Shown piece after piece: positions 8,969 to 17,741 of a stretch of 64,000 bases of DNA. The stretch is from Acidiferrum sp963771295 (GTDB taxonomy: Bacteria > Acidobacteriota > Terriglobia > Acidiferrales > UBA7541). Numbering within the stretch: position 1 is the first letter of the stretch; each line of letters opens with the position of its first letter. The notes below the pieces were generated by a model, which was not told the DNA's origin, did not search any database, and saw only the letters and a list, made by a program, of their open reading frames with translations. The stretch is from NCBI GenBank assembly GCA_963771295.1, contig CAVYTB010000005.1:620001-684000 (forward strand). Direction: 5' to 3'. Both the position numbers and the translations under genes were made by a program.

Positions 8969-9061
8969 GGCTTGAGAGGGTAGCCTGGCTGACGGCTTCT
9001 GAGCCGATCACAGTGGCGGGACCGCGGCCGATTTTCACGGCACTTCCCCACTTCTCGAGCC
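8969..9061 (-). promoter_or_regulatory. Cobalamin riboswitch upstream of btuFCD
   Basis: On the minus strand the P1 arms GGCTCGAGA (9053-9061) and TCTCAAGCC (8969-8977) pair. Between them are GGGAAGTGCCGTGAAAATC, GCGGTCCCGCCACTGTGA and a B12-box-like GTCAGCCAGGCTACC. This matches the shorter GCCACTGTGA-type cobalamin aptamer and differs from the one before btuB. Confidence 0.85.
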
Positions 9062-9204
9062 TGCAAATTGTAAATTCAGTTTACGGCGCGCCTTCCGCAC
9101 TGTCAATGAATCGCCCCGTTTTTCGCACTCCCGCGTGCCTTTCGCTAAACCGTTCATCAGCCCCAAGCGATATGCTACGGTTTGATGCTCCGCCAGGAGG
9201 AACC

Positions 9205-9603
9205 ATGCCCCCAAAAACCAATGGCATCCTTGAATCCTCTTTGTATGTCAGCGACCTGCCTCGCTCCGTTCGCTTCTACCAGGAAACGTTTGGGTTCTCT
9301 GTCATCAAAGAGTTTGCTGAGCGAGGTTGCGCGATGCACGCTGGTACCCATCAGGTGCTGTTGCTCTTCAAGAAAAGTGCTTCACGCGCAATTCAGTCTC
9401 CTCACGACGGTGATGGCCAGTTGCACCTCGCGTTCGCCGTCGCCTCTTCCGAACTGGCCAGTTGGGAATCGTGGCTTTATGCCAGAGGGATAGCGGTGGA
9501 AGAGAAGACCACGTGGGAATTGGGCGGCACCAGCATCTACTTTCGCGACCCAGACCGCCACTTGCTAGAAATCGCCACCCCAGGCACTTGGTCCGTCTAC
9601 TAA
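9205..9603 (+). CDS. VOC/glyoxalase-bleomycin-resistance family protein
   Basis: A 132-residue vicinal-oxygen-chelate fold protein. The two beta-alpha-beta-beta-beta modules are visible: LYVSDLPRSVRFYQETFGF at 13-31 and the closing IYFRDPDRHLLEIAT at 111-125, whose final Glu is a usual metal ligand. ATG at 9205 follows a strong AGGAGG. The substrate cannot be predicted: relatives include glyoxalases, extradiol dioxygenases and antibiotic-binding proteins. It stands alone, divergent from the btu operon, with no neighbouring pathway genes. Confidence 0.88.
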   Translation: MPPKTNGILESSLYVSDLPRSVRFYQETFGFSVIKEFAERGCAMHAGTHQVLLLFKKSASRAIQSPHDGDGQLHLAFAVASSELASWESWLYARGIAVEEKTTWELGGTSIYFRDPDRHLLEIATPGTWSVY

Positions 9604-10313
9604 TTCCTCTAGCTCACCCCTTCAGTGATGAGCCTGGTGCTTTTTCTGTCGGGGGCATCCGTCTGATGTGGCCCCCATTCTCCGTGCAACGCCCCGTGCT
9701 TTGTCTTCAACCTCGCGCAGGCTTTTATGCCAGCCTCTTCCGTAGCACACCACTTCCACGTCTAATGTTGTTACCTTGATATTTGTTGAGGCGCCCTTCA
9801 GACGTCGATAGCTTTGTCGTTGCAGGGAGGAAACGTAACGCCCCAGGTCATTCCAGCTATGTCCTGCACCTCTCCACTTCAAATCGCCATTTCGCCAAAG
9901 AGAAACAAACCAGACTAAACTATGCAGCGTTTTGCCTGAATTGTGCATAGTTTCGCCCGTCCAGGAAATCGACGCCCCTCTAAGGCCCGTGTTTGCATTA
10001 CTCCGACTCTGGCTGCTTAGTTGCAATCCTCCATTACTCCTGCTCGGCACGGGCTTCGTAAGCTTTGTCGGCAGCGTGCGGCGCCGAACGCTGCCGCGCT
10101 AAATGTGTTGCGAATGGGGCCGTCAGCCGCCCAGCCTTTCGGCTCCCTTTTCGCAATGATTTTTTCGTGGCGCTTTTGACTACATCTCCAACTCCTCCCT
10201 TGCGACCCGGGCTGCAACGGTCTCGATTCGTCCCCACTTCCGCGCCCTGGCAAGGTGTTACTTTTGCCAATTACCCTCGCCTCCATCCAGCGGCATTATG
10301 TATAGGGATTTTC
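9604..10313 (+). other. Intergenic stretch without a recognised gene
   Basis: 710 nt with no convincing coding frame. It holds a GC-rich hairpin (GGGGGC 9651-9656 with GCCCCC 9670-9675) just after the VOC gene, one copy of the 'cttttatgccagcc' dispersed motif at about 9722, and the inverted repeat noted at 9917-9953. Confidence 0.6.
9917..9953. repeat. Perfect 10-bp inverted repeat
   Basis: AAACTATGCA at 9917-9926 and its exact complement TGCATAGTTT at 9944-9953 flank a 17-nt spacer. It could be a regulatory palindrome or a hairpin; no partner protein is implied by the neighbours. Confidence 0.6.
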
Positions 10314-11495
10314 ATGGACACAAACGAGGATTCTAGTCTCAATCCTATTCCCGCTGAAGCTTCTTTCGTCCGTGGCGGCCCGTTTTATCGCGTACAGCAA
10401 TCGCTCGGACTAATTCACCCGAATCGCTGGAATCTCGGCCGCCGCATCACGGTTCTGATCGTCATCACTTGGCTGCCTCTGCTTCTACTCACCGCCCTGC
10501 TGAATTTCCAGGGCTTGGATTCCCTGGTCAGGGACTATCGAGTTCACGCTCGCTTCCTCATCGCTCTTCCCGTTCTGTTGTTCGGTGAGCTTCTCATGGA
10601 AGCGCGATTCGGCGCCGTTATGGCTCATATCCGCCAAGCCCACCTCTTGAGCGCGCCGGACCTCGAATACATGGATGGCGTGATTGTTAAGCTGATACGT
10701 CTCCGGGATTCATTTCTTCCGGAACTTGCTGTCCTCGCTCTTCTCATTATTCACACCGCAGCCTCGTACAAGGGCCTGGTCGACCCCACCCCTTGGCTTG
10801 CGCGAGGATCAGGGGCCAATCTTCAACTTAGTGCCGCCGGCTGGTACGCCGTTCTCGTGAGTGCGCCGATTTTTCAGTTCCTGCTAGGCCTTAGCCTCTG
10901 GAAATGGTTACTTTGGGTGATTTTCGCGTTCAAGTTATCTCGGCGCAATTTAAAGCTGGTCCCGACGCATCCCGACAGGCATGGCGGCCTCGGGTTCCTC
11001 AGTCTCACCCCAGGCGTCTTCGCACCGGTCACTTTTGCGGCTTCAGCAGTAATTGGAGCAACCTGGCGGTACGACATCCTTCATCATGGTGCCCATTTGA
11101 AGAATTTCATTCTGCCAACCATCGCTCTTGCGGTGATTGTCGCGGCTATCGCCCTCGGACCACTGCTCTTTTTTGTTCCTCGTCTCGCAGCTTTGCGCCG
11201 TAGCGGCATCCTGGAATACGGCATCCTCGGACAATTGCATAGCCTCGAGTTCCATCAAAAATGGATTCTCCATCGAAGTGGTCATGAATCCGAATTTCTC
11301 CAGGCACCCGAGAGCAGCACGCTCGCGGACTATGGCCAGAGTTACGAGAAGATTGAGCTGCTTAACCCTTTTCCCGCGGGCAAACAGGATCTGATTCCCT
11401 TGGCGCTCGCGATAGCCATTCCGGCGTTTCCTGTGATTATTGCGCAGATCCCGGTGACCATCGTTCTGCAGGATCTACTAAGAGCGTTGCGCTGA
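10314..11495 (+). CDS. Polytopic membrane protein of unknown function
   Basis: A 393-residue membrane protein not assigned to a family. The ATG at 10314 (MDTNEDSS) is chosen because sequence upstream of it in frame is not protein-like. About six to seven hydrophobic segments are visible, starting near residues 43-65 and ending with a C-terminal pair near 360-385. Between them are short basic loops and an HPDRHGGLGFL segment after the fifth. No catalytic or transport motif was recognised. It has its own intergenic region on both sides, so it is probably monocistronic. Confidence 0.75.
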   Translation: MDTNEDSSLNPIPAEASFVRGGPFYRVQQSLGLIHPNRWNLGRRITVLIVITWLPLLLLTALLNFQGLDSLVRDYRVHARFLIALPVLLFGELLMEARFGAVMAHIRQAHLLSAPDLEYMDGVIVKLIRLRDSFLPELAVLALLIIHTAASYKGLVDPTPWLARGSGANLQLSAAGWYAVLVSAPIFQFLLGLSLWKWLLWVIFAFKLSRRNLKLVPTHPDRHGGLGFLSLTPGVFAPVTFAASAVIGATWRYDILHHGAHLKNFILPTIALAVIVAAIALGPLLFFVPRLAALRRSGILEYGILGQLHSLEFHQKWILHRSGHESEFLQAPESSTLADYGQSYEKIELLNPFPAGKQDLIPLALAIAIPAFPVIIAQIPVTIVLQDLLRALR

Positions 11496-11610
11496 TTTCC
11501 TCGAACCTTTGCACGCCATTTTGCCGGTCCGCTTGGTAAAGCGGCGCGGTCTGAGTCTTAAATGTAGCGATGACTTTCATGCCAGCTCTGATTTTATTGT
11601 ACCTTCGTGT

Positions 11611-12111
11611 TCACGCCGTAGCCGCGTCGAGCCCCAGGTCTTCCCTCGTCAAATTCAAATATTCCTGAAGCACAGCAACCACCAGCGCATGATCTTCGCG
11701 CTGCGGTAACCCTGAAACGGTGATCGTCCCGACGCAACCCGTTCCTTCCAGAAGAATCGGAAAGCACCCTCCATGCGCTGCATAATCCTTCGTATCTAGC
11801 CCGCCGCTCTCCAGAGTTGTGCCGGCGCGCTGATGCTTCAGCCCGATCGCGTAAGAACTGCGACGGCAGCGCATCACCACGTTGCGTTTCCGCCGTATCC
11901 ATTCCCAGTTGTCCGGCGTTGTTCCCGCCATCGCATACGAAAATAGCGTGTTCCCGCTTACCTGTATATCGATAGCCACGGCAACACGGCGCTTCTCGGC
12001 GGCAGCCTTCAGCGCGCTGCCCACAGCCCATGCGATTTCCGCATCAAAGCTCTTGAACTGCAGCCGCTTCTCCTGCAGTGCAATCTTCTCGAGATCTTGT
12101 TCGATGCTCAT
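11611..12111 (-). CDS. UPF0303 / GlcG-HbpS-like protein
   Basis: A 166-residue protein resembling the UPF0303 (YBR137W-like) branch of the HbpS/GlcG fold, often listed as a heme-degrading-domain protein. Visible features are the AVAIDIQVSGNTLFSYAM strand pair around residues 43-60 and AAHGGCFPILLEGTGCVGTITVSGLPQREDHALVV around 110-145, typical of the family. Biochemical function is not settled; heme binding or chaperone-like roles are reported for relatives. It is flanked by unrelated genes with no operon partners. Confidence 0.82.
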   Translation of the reverse strand: MSIEQDLEKIALQEKRLQFKSFDAEIAWAVGSALKAAAEKRRVAVAIDIQVSGNTLFSYAMAGTTPDNWEWIRRKRNVVMRCRRSSYAIGLKHQRAGTTLESGGLDTKDYAAHGGCFPILLEGTGCVGTITVSGLPQREDHALVVAVLQEYLNLTREDLGLDAATA

Positions 12112-12266
12112 CTCATTTCCTGTCTCGAACCTCGGTCCATATCATAGCGCTGATTTCCTCACGCCAATATGGCTCCATCCCTTCCGCATCACGCACGCGA
12201 CGCAGGGTCCAGCAAGAGATAAAATCGCTGCCTAAGAAACTTTCTGCCTACGAATCGAGGCGCATT

Positions 12267-12809
12267 ATGCCGCATAACTTGTCCGATACCACATCGCTGC
12301 TCACTCGCACGCCTGCTTCCCTTAATATGCTTCTACGCGATCTTCCAGAAACCTGGACGTTCCGCGATGAAGGCCCAAACACTTGGAGCGCGTTCGATGT
12401 CGTCGCTCATCTGATTTACGGCGAACAAGCTGATTGGATCCCTCGCGCGAAGTTTCTGCTGCAATTTGGCAAAACGCGCGCCTTTGAACCCTTCGATCGC
12501 CAGGGACACGTGCGCGCCAGCCAGGGTAAGTCGCTTCCGCAATTGCTGGATGAATTCGCTAGTGCACGCTCGGAAAGCCTGAACCAGCTACGTGCTTTGA
12601 ATCTGCGGCCCGAAGACCTCGAGCGCCGAGGACTCCATCCCGCCTTCGGGCCCGTCACACTCTCTCAGCACCTGGCCACCTGGACCGCTCATGACCTCAC
12701 TCACCTCCACCAAATCTCCAGGATCATGGCTCACCAATACCGCGAAGCCGTCGGCCCCTGGCGCGCCTACCTCGGCGTCCTCCAGTGCAACGGCCACAGC
12801 CTCCCCTAA
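12267..12809 (+). CDS. DinB-superfamily (YfiT-like) protein
   Basis: A 180-residue four-helix-bundle protein of the DinB/YfiT superfamily. The metal-binding His pattern is seen in VVAHLIYGEQADW and in the C-terminal TWTAHDLTHLHQI, where two His flank a helix. Such proteins include thiol-dependent S-transferases (bacillithiol, mycothiol) and damage-inducible proteins; no specific substrate can be named. The ATG at 12267 begins the recognisable domain, and the preceding in-frame sequence is not protein-like. It appears monocistronic. Confidence 0.85.
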   Translation: MPHNLSDTTSLLTRTPASLNMLLRDLPETWTFRDEGPNTWSAFDVVAHLIYGEQADWIPRAKFLLQFGKTRAFEPFDRQGHVRASQGKSLPQLLDEFASARSESLNQLRALNLRPEDLERRGLHPAFGPVTLSQHLATWTAHDLTHLHQISRIMAHQYREAVGPWRAYLGVLQCNGHSLP

Positions 12810-12891
12810 TCTGAAATCGAGTTCGACTCTGCGAGATCTTGCGTACCTCGGGAGGGCGCGCCTTCACTGTCAAAATAAAAACATAGTTACT

Positions 12892-12927
12892 TGTCATCCC
12901 GAGCGAAGCGAGGGATCTGCTTCTCGC
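12892..12927 (+). repeat. Dispersed repeat B, copy 1
   Basis: Begins TGTCATCCCGAGCGAAGCG and ends GGGATCTGCTTCTCGC. Same family as 14048, 24155, 28854, 33775/34839 and, inverted, 59630 and 59719. Confidence 0.85.
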
Positions 12928-12951
12928 AACTTGCAAAGCGAAAGGATCAAC

Positions 12952-13773
12952 TCAGCGATTCTTCCAGTTTGGCTTCCGTTTTTCCACCAGCGCCCGAAGC
13001 CCTTCCTGCGCATCTTCCAGCCTGTAAAGTTCATTCAGAAAAATGCTCATGGAATTTTTTAGCCCGTCGCGCAATGACAGTCCCATTCCGCCAAGAATCG
13101 CCTTCTTCGCCATCGTCAGCACCGGTCCCGAATGGCTCGTCACTCGCTCGATCAAGTCGTTCACCGTGTGCTCCAACTTCGCTTCCGGAACTAGCCGGTT
13201 CACCAGCCCCAGTTCGTGCGCTCGTTCTGCCGTCACCGCTTCTCCCAGCAGCACCAGTTCCAACGCCACTTTCGGTCCCACCAGATACGGCAAAATCGTT
13301 GTCGCCAGTGGCGGAAACACTCCGATCGTAATCTCCGGTTGTGCGAATCGCGCTCTGGGCGTGGCCACCACTAGGTCTCCGAACGCCGCCAGTTCCGCGC
13401 CTCCGCCAATCGCCGGCCCATTCACCACGCACATCACCGGCTTCGAGCTTTCCAAAATTCCCAGAAACACGGCGTGAAACGCATCCACCATCTGGAACAC
13501 GCGCTCCGACGTATATTCCCCCACGTCGATACCGCCGCAAAATATCTTGCACGCGGAGTCCAGCACAATCAGCTTCACGTCTTCCCGTTCCGCCACGCAC
13601 GCAATCCCGTCTGCCAATTCCCGCAGCATCTGTTCATTCAACAGGTTGTGCTCCGGGCGGTTCAGCGTCATGCGCATTACGCCCGCTTCCACGCGGTGCT
13701 TTACAAATTGAAATTCTTCCGGAGACCGGCGCTTCGGCTCGGTTCTTACCTCGACAGTGCTCTGGCGTTGCAC
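12952..13773 (-). CDS. Enoyl-CoA hydratase/isomerase family protein
   Basis: A 273-residue crotonase-fold enzyme. The CoA-binding and oxyanion regions are visible: IFCGGIDVGEY in place of the usual FSAGxD, and GPAIGGGAELAAFGDLVVAT. EITIGVFPPLATTILP resembles the GVFPP stretch of cyclohexa-1,5-dienecarbonyl-CoA hydratases, so a dienoyl-CoA hydratase is one option, at low confidence. GTG at 13773 is preferred because GGAGGA lies 8 nt upstream; the longer frame adds a basic, non-conserved extension. No beta-oxidation genes are adjacent. Confidence 0.88.
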   Translation of the reverse strand: MQRQSTVEVRTEPKRRSPEEFQFVKHRVEAGVMRMTLNRPEHNLLNEQMLRELADGIACVAEREDVKLIVLDSACKIFCGGIDVGEYTSERVFQMVDAFHAVFLGILESSKPVMCVVNGPAIGGGAELAAFGDLVVATPRARFAQPEITIGVFPPLATTILPYLVGPKVALELVLLGEAVTAERAHELGLVNRLVPEAKLEHTVNDLIERVTSHSGPVLTMAKKAILGGMGLSLRDGLKNSMSIFLNELYRLEDAQEGLRALVEKRKPNWKNR

Positions 13774-14179
13774 GGTGATTCTCCTCCGCGGAAATGCCGC
13801 TTTTCTTTCTGATTTCGATGCTAGCACGCACCGGCGCTCGCCCCCCGTCGGCCTCATCCGTCGGTGCGCAATGAGTCTGCTGGCCGGATAGCCGGTCCGC
13901 CGAGTTGCTCCGAAACGCTTCCTGATATAGAACTTTGGAGTGCGGCGGCTAGCCGCCGCTCTCTGACCGACGCCTCACTCAACGTGGTGGCACAGTATCA
14001 TAGTAGGGAGAGCCTGCATTGAACACTTTCGGCAAACCACAATTCGTTGTCATCCCGAACGAAGCGAGGGATCTGCTTTTCGCTAAATTTCAGGGAAGAA
14101 ACGGTTAAGCGGCGCTAAATCAATCTGGCTTCAGCCCCTGAAAGTTTCACTGTCTTAGCACCACGGAGACTGCATTACT
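13774..14179 (+). other. Intergenic stretch with palindrome and repeat
   Basis: 406 nt with no gene seen. It holds an 18-bp perfect palindrome, GCGGCGGCTAGCCGCCGC, at 13942-13959 and a copy of dispersed repeat B at 14048-14083. Confidence 0.6.
14048..14083 (+). repeat. Dispersed repeat B, copy 2
   Basis: TGTCATCCCGAACGAAGCG followed by AGGGATCTGCTTTTCGC; one base in the first half differs from copy 1. Confidence 0.85.
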
Positions 14180-14953
14180 ATGATCTCGATCAACCACCAA
14201 GCATCACGCGCCGCTTTCCGCGCCGTTTTCCTGACCTCCCTTTTCGCCGCCAGCTTTGCCATGGCTCTGGATTACAATGTCCAGTCAGCGAAGGATGAAC
14301 CCCAGTTGAACGAAAAAAACTTGCCCACCGCTACCGCCCTGCGCCTGAAGCAATCTCCCGATGCCGACGGCTTTCCGCAAAAGTCTGCTTGGGACGCGGC
14401 GCCCCCTCTTCACTTCGATCAGGACTGGCGCGGCAAAAATCCCGATCCCGGCAGGTCTACCGAAGTGCGCTTGCTCTGGACACCCGAAACCCTGTTCCTC
14501 CGCTTCCATGCGAACTATCGCGATCTCAATCTATACCCCGACTCCCGCGAAGACGGCTGGCGCGACAAACTCTGGGACCGCGACGTTGCCGAAACTTTTC
14601 TCCAGCCCGATTCCAGCGATCCCCTGAAATACAAGGAATTTGAAGTTGCTCCCAATGGCTTTTGGATCGATCTCGACGTCTCTCATGGCGCCATTCAGGA
14701 ACTCCACAGCAAACTTCATCGCCGCGTTGTCCAGAATGCTTCCGCAAAAACCTGGACCGCGGAACTCGCCATTCCCATGTCCAGCCTCACTCCTTCCTTC
14801 GACCCCAAGCACCCGTGGCGCGCCAATTTCTATCGCATCGAAGGGCAAACCGAACCGCGCTTCTACTCTGCGTGGAGCCCCACCTTCACCCCCAAGCCGA
14901 GTTTTCATGTGCCCGCCGCGTTTGGCAAACTCGTATTCCAGGATGCCAACTGA
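14180..14953 (+). CDS. Secreted CBM9-like carbohydrate-binding protein
   Basis: A 257-residue protein with an N-terminal signal peptide (FRAVFLTSLFAASFAMA) and a beta-sandwich resembling carbohydrate-binding family 9-like domains. Diagnostic segments are DWRGKNPDPGRSTEVRLLW, LFLRFHANYRDLN, WDRDVAETFLQP, EFEVAPNGFWIDLDV and WTAELAIPMSSL. No catalytic domain is attached. It probably binds sugars or polysaccharide in the periplasm. It lies 44 nt before a secreted GH13 enzyme, so the pair may act together on alpha-glucan or a related polymer; that link is inferred. Confidence 0.8.
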   Translation: MISINHQASRAAFRAVFLTSLFAASFAMALDYNVQSAKDEPQLNEKNLPTATALRLKQSPDADGFPQKSAWDAAPPLHFDQDWRGKNPDPGRSTEVRLLWTPETLFLRFHANYRDLNLYPDSREDGWRDKLWDRDVAETFLQPDSSDPLKYKEFEVAPNGFWIDLDVSHGAIQELHSKLHRRVVQNASAKTWTAELAIPMSSLTPSFDPKHPWRANFYRIEGQTEPRFYSAWSPTFTPKPSFHVPAAFGKLVFQDAN

Positions 14954-14997
14954 TTTCACGCTGACTGACTCTTCAAATCTGCTAAGCTCGCGGGGAA

Positions 14998-16950
14998 ATG
15001 CTTATGTTCAGGACGCCTCGTAGAGCCCCTGCTCTCGTTCGCTTCATTTTTGCGCTCGCACTGCAATCTACGGCGCTCTTCTTGCCCGTGCTTCCGACTC
15101 TCGCTCAGGAAAATCCCAATCCCGATGCGCCCTCCATCACCAAAGTCGAGCCCCCGAATTGGTGGGTCAATCTCACTCCCGATGTCATGCTCCTGCTCAC
15201 CGGAAAAAATCTTCAAGTCACCCACGCCAATTGCAATTTGCCTGACGTGATTGTCAGTCGCACGCAATCCGCGGCTGATGGCCATTATCTCTTCGTCTGG
15301 CTCAAGCTCAATCCGAACCTCAAGTCCGGCACGGCTGTCTGTCGCGTCACCACGCCCAAAGGTCAAACTTCCTTCGAAATACCTCTCGCCTCCCGAAAAC
15401 AAATCCTCGCCCGCAATCAGGGACTGTCCCTCGACGATGTCCTCTATCTCATCATGCCCGACCGTTTCGCCAACGGCGATCCCACCAACGATGAACCTGC
15501 GGAATTCCCCGGCTCGCATGATCGGGCCAAGCCTCGCGCGTGGCACGGTGGCGATTTGCGCGGCGTGCAGGATCATCTCCCGTACCTGAAAGATCTCGGC
15601 GTTACCTCGGTGTGGCTCACGCCGATCGTCAAAAATGGCGCTACGCAGGATTACCACGGCTACGGCGCCGTCGATCTCTACGCCGTCGACCCTCATCTCG
15701 GCACTCTGCAGGACTACCAGGATCTGGTGGCCGCGGCGCACAAGTTGCACATGAAAGTATTTTTTGACGTCGTTCCCAATCACGTCGGTCCCTTGCATCC
15801 TTGGGTCTCCAATTCGCCCACGCCCGACTGGTTCCACGGAACCGCCAACGATCACCTGAGCTCTGCCTCGCCATCGAAACCGGATTTCTATGGACAATCC
15901 AGCAAAAAAGATGCCACCAACGATCTCTTTGAATCTTTGCAGGATCCTCACACTCCGCCGGAAATGCGCGCCAACTTAACGAATGGCTGGTTCTTCGGCA
16001 TTTTGCCCGACCTGAATACAGAAAACCCTTTCGTCGTCGAATACCTTATCCAAAACAGTATCTGGTGGGCCGAATCTTCCGGCCTCGACGGCTTCCGCAT
16101 CGACACTTTTCCTTATGTCTCGCGAAAATTCTGGGCGGAGTGGCATTCCGGCGTGCGCAAATACTATCCGCGCCTCTCCACCATCGGCGAAGTCTTTCAT
16201 CCCGATCCCACCGTCACTTCTTTTTTTGTTGGTGGACACAAGGGCTGGGACGGCATCGATACGCAACTCACCACCGCCTTCGATTTCCCCACCTTCTTTA
16301 CTCTTCGCGACGTTTTGTTAAAGCAGGCTCCGGCCGGCAAGATCCCCAATATTTTGCGCCAGGATTCTCTGTACCCTCATCCGGATTTCCTCGTCCCCTT
16401 TTTTGCCAATCATGATGTTCCGCGCTTTGCCAGTATGCCCGGATCATCCATCGCCAAACTAAAACTCGCTTTTGCTCTAACCCTTACCCTGCGCGGCATT
16501 CCCGAACTCTATTACGGCGATGAAATCGCTATGCCAGGAGGAAATGACCCGGACAATCGCCGCGATTTTCCAGGCGGCTGGCACGAAGACGAAAAAAGTG
16601 CTTTCACGGCGCAAGGAAGAACGCCCGAGCAGCAGGAAGTCTTTGCCTATGTCCAGAAACTGCTGCGCTTGCGACGCGACCATGGTGCCTTGCGTGGCGG
16701 CCAACTCTGGCATCTTTCCTCCGATGAGACATCTTATGTTTTTTTGCGCGACACCGAAGAAGAACAACTCGTCATTGCTTTTCACAATGGCTCCCAACCG
16801 CGTGACCTGAATGTTCCCCTTCGCGATACTCCCGCGCAAGACGCAGCCGGCGCATCCGTCTTGCTTGGCAACGCCCAGGCGGACATCTCATCCCGCACGC
16901 TTCACCTCCATCTGCCCGCCCAGAGCCTCTCCATTTTCGTTTTGCAGTAA
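14998..16950 (+). CDS. Secreted alpha-amylase family GH13 (neopullulanase/cyclomaltodextrinase-like)
   Basis: A 650-residue glycoside hydrolase with a signal peptide (cleavage near residue 36, TLAQ). An N-terminal cyclomaltodextrinase-type beta domain (about 45-130, with EPPNWWVNL) is followed by the GH13 barrel. Catalytic residues are all present: nucleophile D369 in GFRIDTF, acid/base E398 in IGEVFH, and transition-state D473 in FANHDVPRF. The early DVVPNH motif is at 257-262. A C-terminal beta domain (about 570-650) ends it. Expected to hydrolyse alpha-1,4 (and 1,6) links of maltodextrins, pullulan or cyclodextrins in the periplasm. Confidence 0.94.
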   Translation: MLMFRTPRRAPALVRFIFALALQSTALFLPVLPTLAQENPNPDAPSITKVEPPNWWVNLTPDVMLLLTGKNLQVTHANCNLPDVIVSRTQSAADGHYLFVWLKLNPNLKSGTAVCRVTTPKGQTSFEIPLASRKQILARNQGLSLDDVLYLIMPDRFANGDPTNDEPAEFPGSHDRAKPRAWHGGDLRGVQDHLPYLKDLGVTSVWLTPIVKNGATQDYHGYGAVDLYAVDPHLGTLQDYQDLVAAAHKLHMKVFFDVVPNHVGPLHPWVSNSPTPDWFHGTANDHLSSASPSKPDFYGQSSKKDATNDLFESLQDPHTPPEMRANLTNGWFFGILPDLNTENPFVVEYLIQNSIWWAESSGLDGFRIDTFPYVSRKFWAEWHSGVRKYYPRLSTIGEVFHPDPTVTSFFVGGHKGWDGIDTQLTTAFDFPTFFTLRDVLLKQAPAGKIPNILRQDSLYPHPDFLVPFFANHDVPRFASMPGSSIAKLKLAFALTLTLRGIPELYYGDEIAMPGGNDPDNRRDFPGGWHEDEKSAFTAQGRTPEQQEVFAYVQKLLRLRRDHGALRGGQLWHLSSDETSYVFLRDTEEEQLVIAFHNGSQPRDLNVPLRDTPAQDAAGASVLLGNAQADISSRTLHLHLPAQSLSIFVLQ

Positions 16951-17040
16951 ACAGGCATTCCAGGACTTTTTGGGTGCGCACTCACTGCTCATTGTGTAGC
17001 ATTACTACCTGACTCAAACACGTTGTTCGGGAGATCTCGC

Positions 17041-17595
17041 GTGAAAAGACTCTTCATACTCATCGCGCTTCTGGGGGCATCGCTTATGGCCGCGGAGAAA
17101 ACCGTTTTCGATTTTACTCTGAACTCCATTGACGGTCAGCCCGCCCCTCTTTCCGCCTATAAAGGAAAGGTCGTTCTGCTTGTTAACGTCGCAAGCCGTT
17201 GTGGCTACACGCCCCAATACGCCGGATTGGAATCCCTCTACGAAAAATACAAAGACCGTGGTTTCGTGATCGTCGGCGTTCCCGCGAACAACTTCGGCGC
17301 TCAGGAGCCTGGCACCAATCAGGAAATCAAAACCTTCTGCACCTCCAAATACCACGTCACCTTTCCCATGATGTCGAAAGTTTCCGTTAAGGGCGACGAT
17401 ATCGCGCCCCTCTATCAATTCCTCACCGACAAGACCCAAAACCCAAAGACCGGCGGCGAGATTGGCTGGAACTTCACCAAATTCCTGATTGGCCCCGACG
17501 GCAAGGTCTTGGCGCGCTTTGATTCCGCCATCGAACCCGATTCTCCACAGGTCACTTCGGCGGTAGAAAAAGCTCTCGCCAACCTAAAATCCTAG
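17041..17595 (+). CDS. Glutathione peroxidase, exported
   Basis: A 184-residue thioredoxin-fold peroxidase of the GPx family. The peroxidatic Cys54 is in ASRCGYTPQY, with the supporting Gln in NNFGAQEPG and the Trp-Asn of GWNFTKFL, so the catalytic tetrad is intact. GTG at 17041 is chosen because GGGAGA lies upstream and a short signal peptide (LFILIALLGASLMA) follows directly, suggesting a periplasmic enzyme. Non-mammalian Cys-GPx proteins usually draw electrons from thioredoxin rather than glutathione. A hairpin repeat sits 29 nt past the stop and may protect or end the transcript. Confidence 0.93.
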   Translation: MKRLFILIALLGASLMAAEKTVFDFTLNSIDGQPAPLSAYKGKVVLLVNVASRCGYTPQYAGLESLYEKYKDRGFVIVGVPANNFGAQEPGTNQEIKTFCTSKYHVTFPMMSKVSVKGDDIAPLYQFLTDKTQNPKTGGEIGWNFTKFLIGPDGKVLARFDSAIEPDSPQVTSAVEKALANLKS

Positions 17596-17623
17596 CTTGC
17601 ACTGTTCGATTCCTAACTGGGTG

Positions 17624-17650
17624 CCCCACACGCCGGCTTTGCGTGTGGGG
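17624..17650 (+). repeat. Hairpin repeat A, copy 1
   Basis: CCCCACACGC pairs with GCGTGTGGGG; preceded by GGTG. Relative to other copies both arms are changed at the same stem positions, so pairing is kept. Confidence 0.85.
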
Positions 17651-17741
17651 TTCTTGGGTTTCGTCAGAAGTTGGACCTTAGAGTCTGCGTGAAATCTCCT
17701 GTAACCTGAGAGGGCACATTAGTCGTGCTCTACGAACTTTA

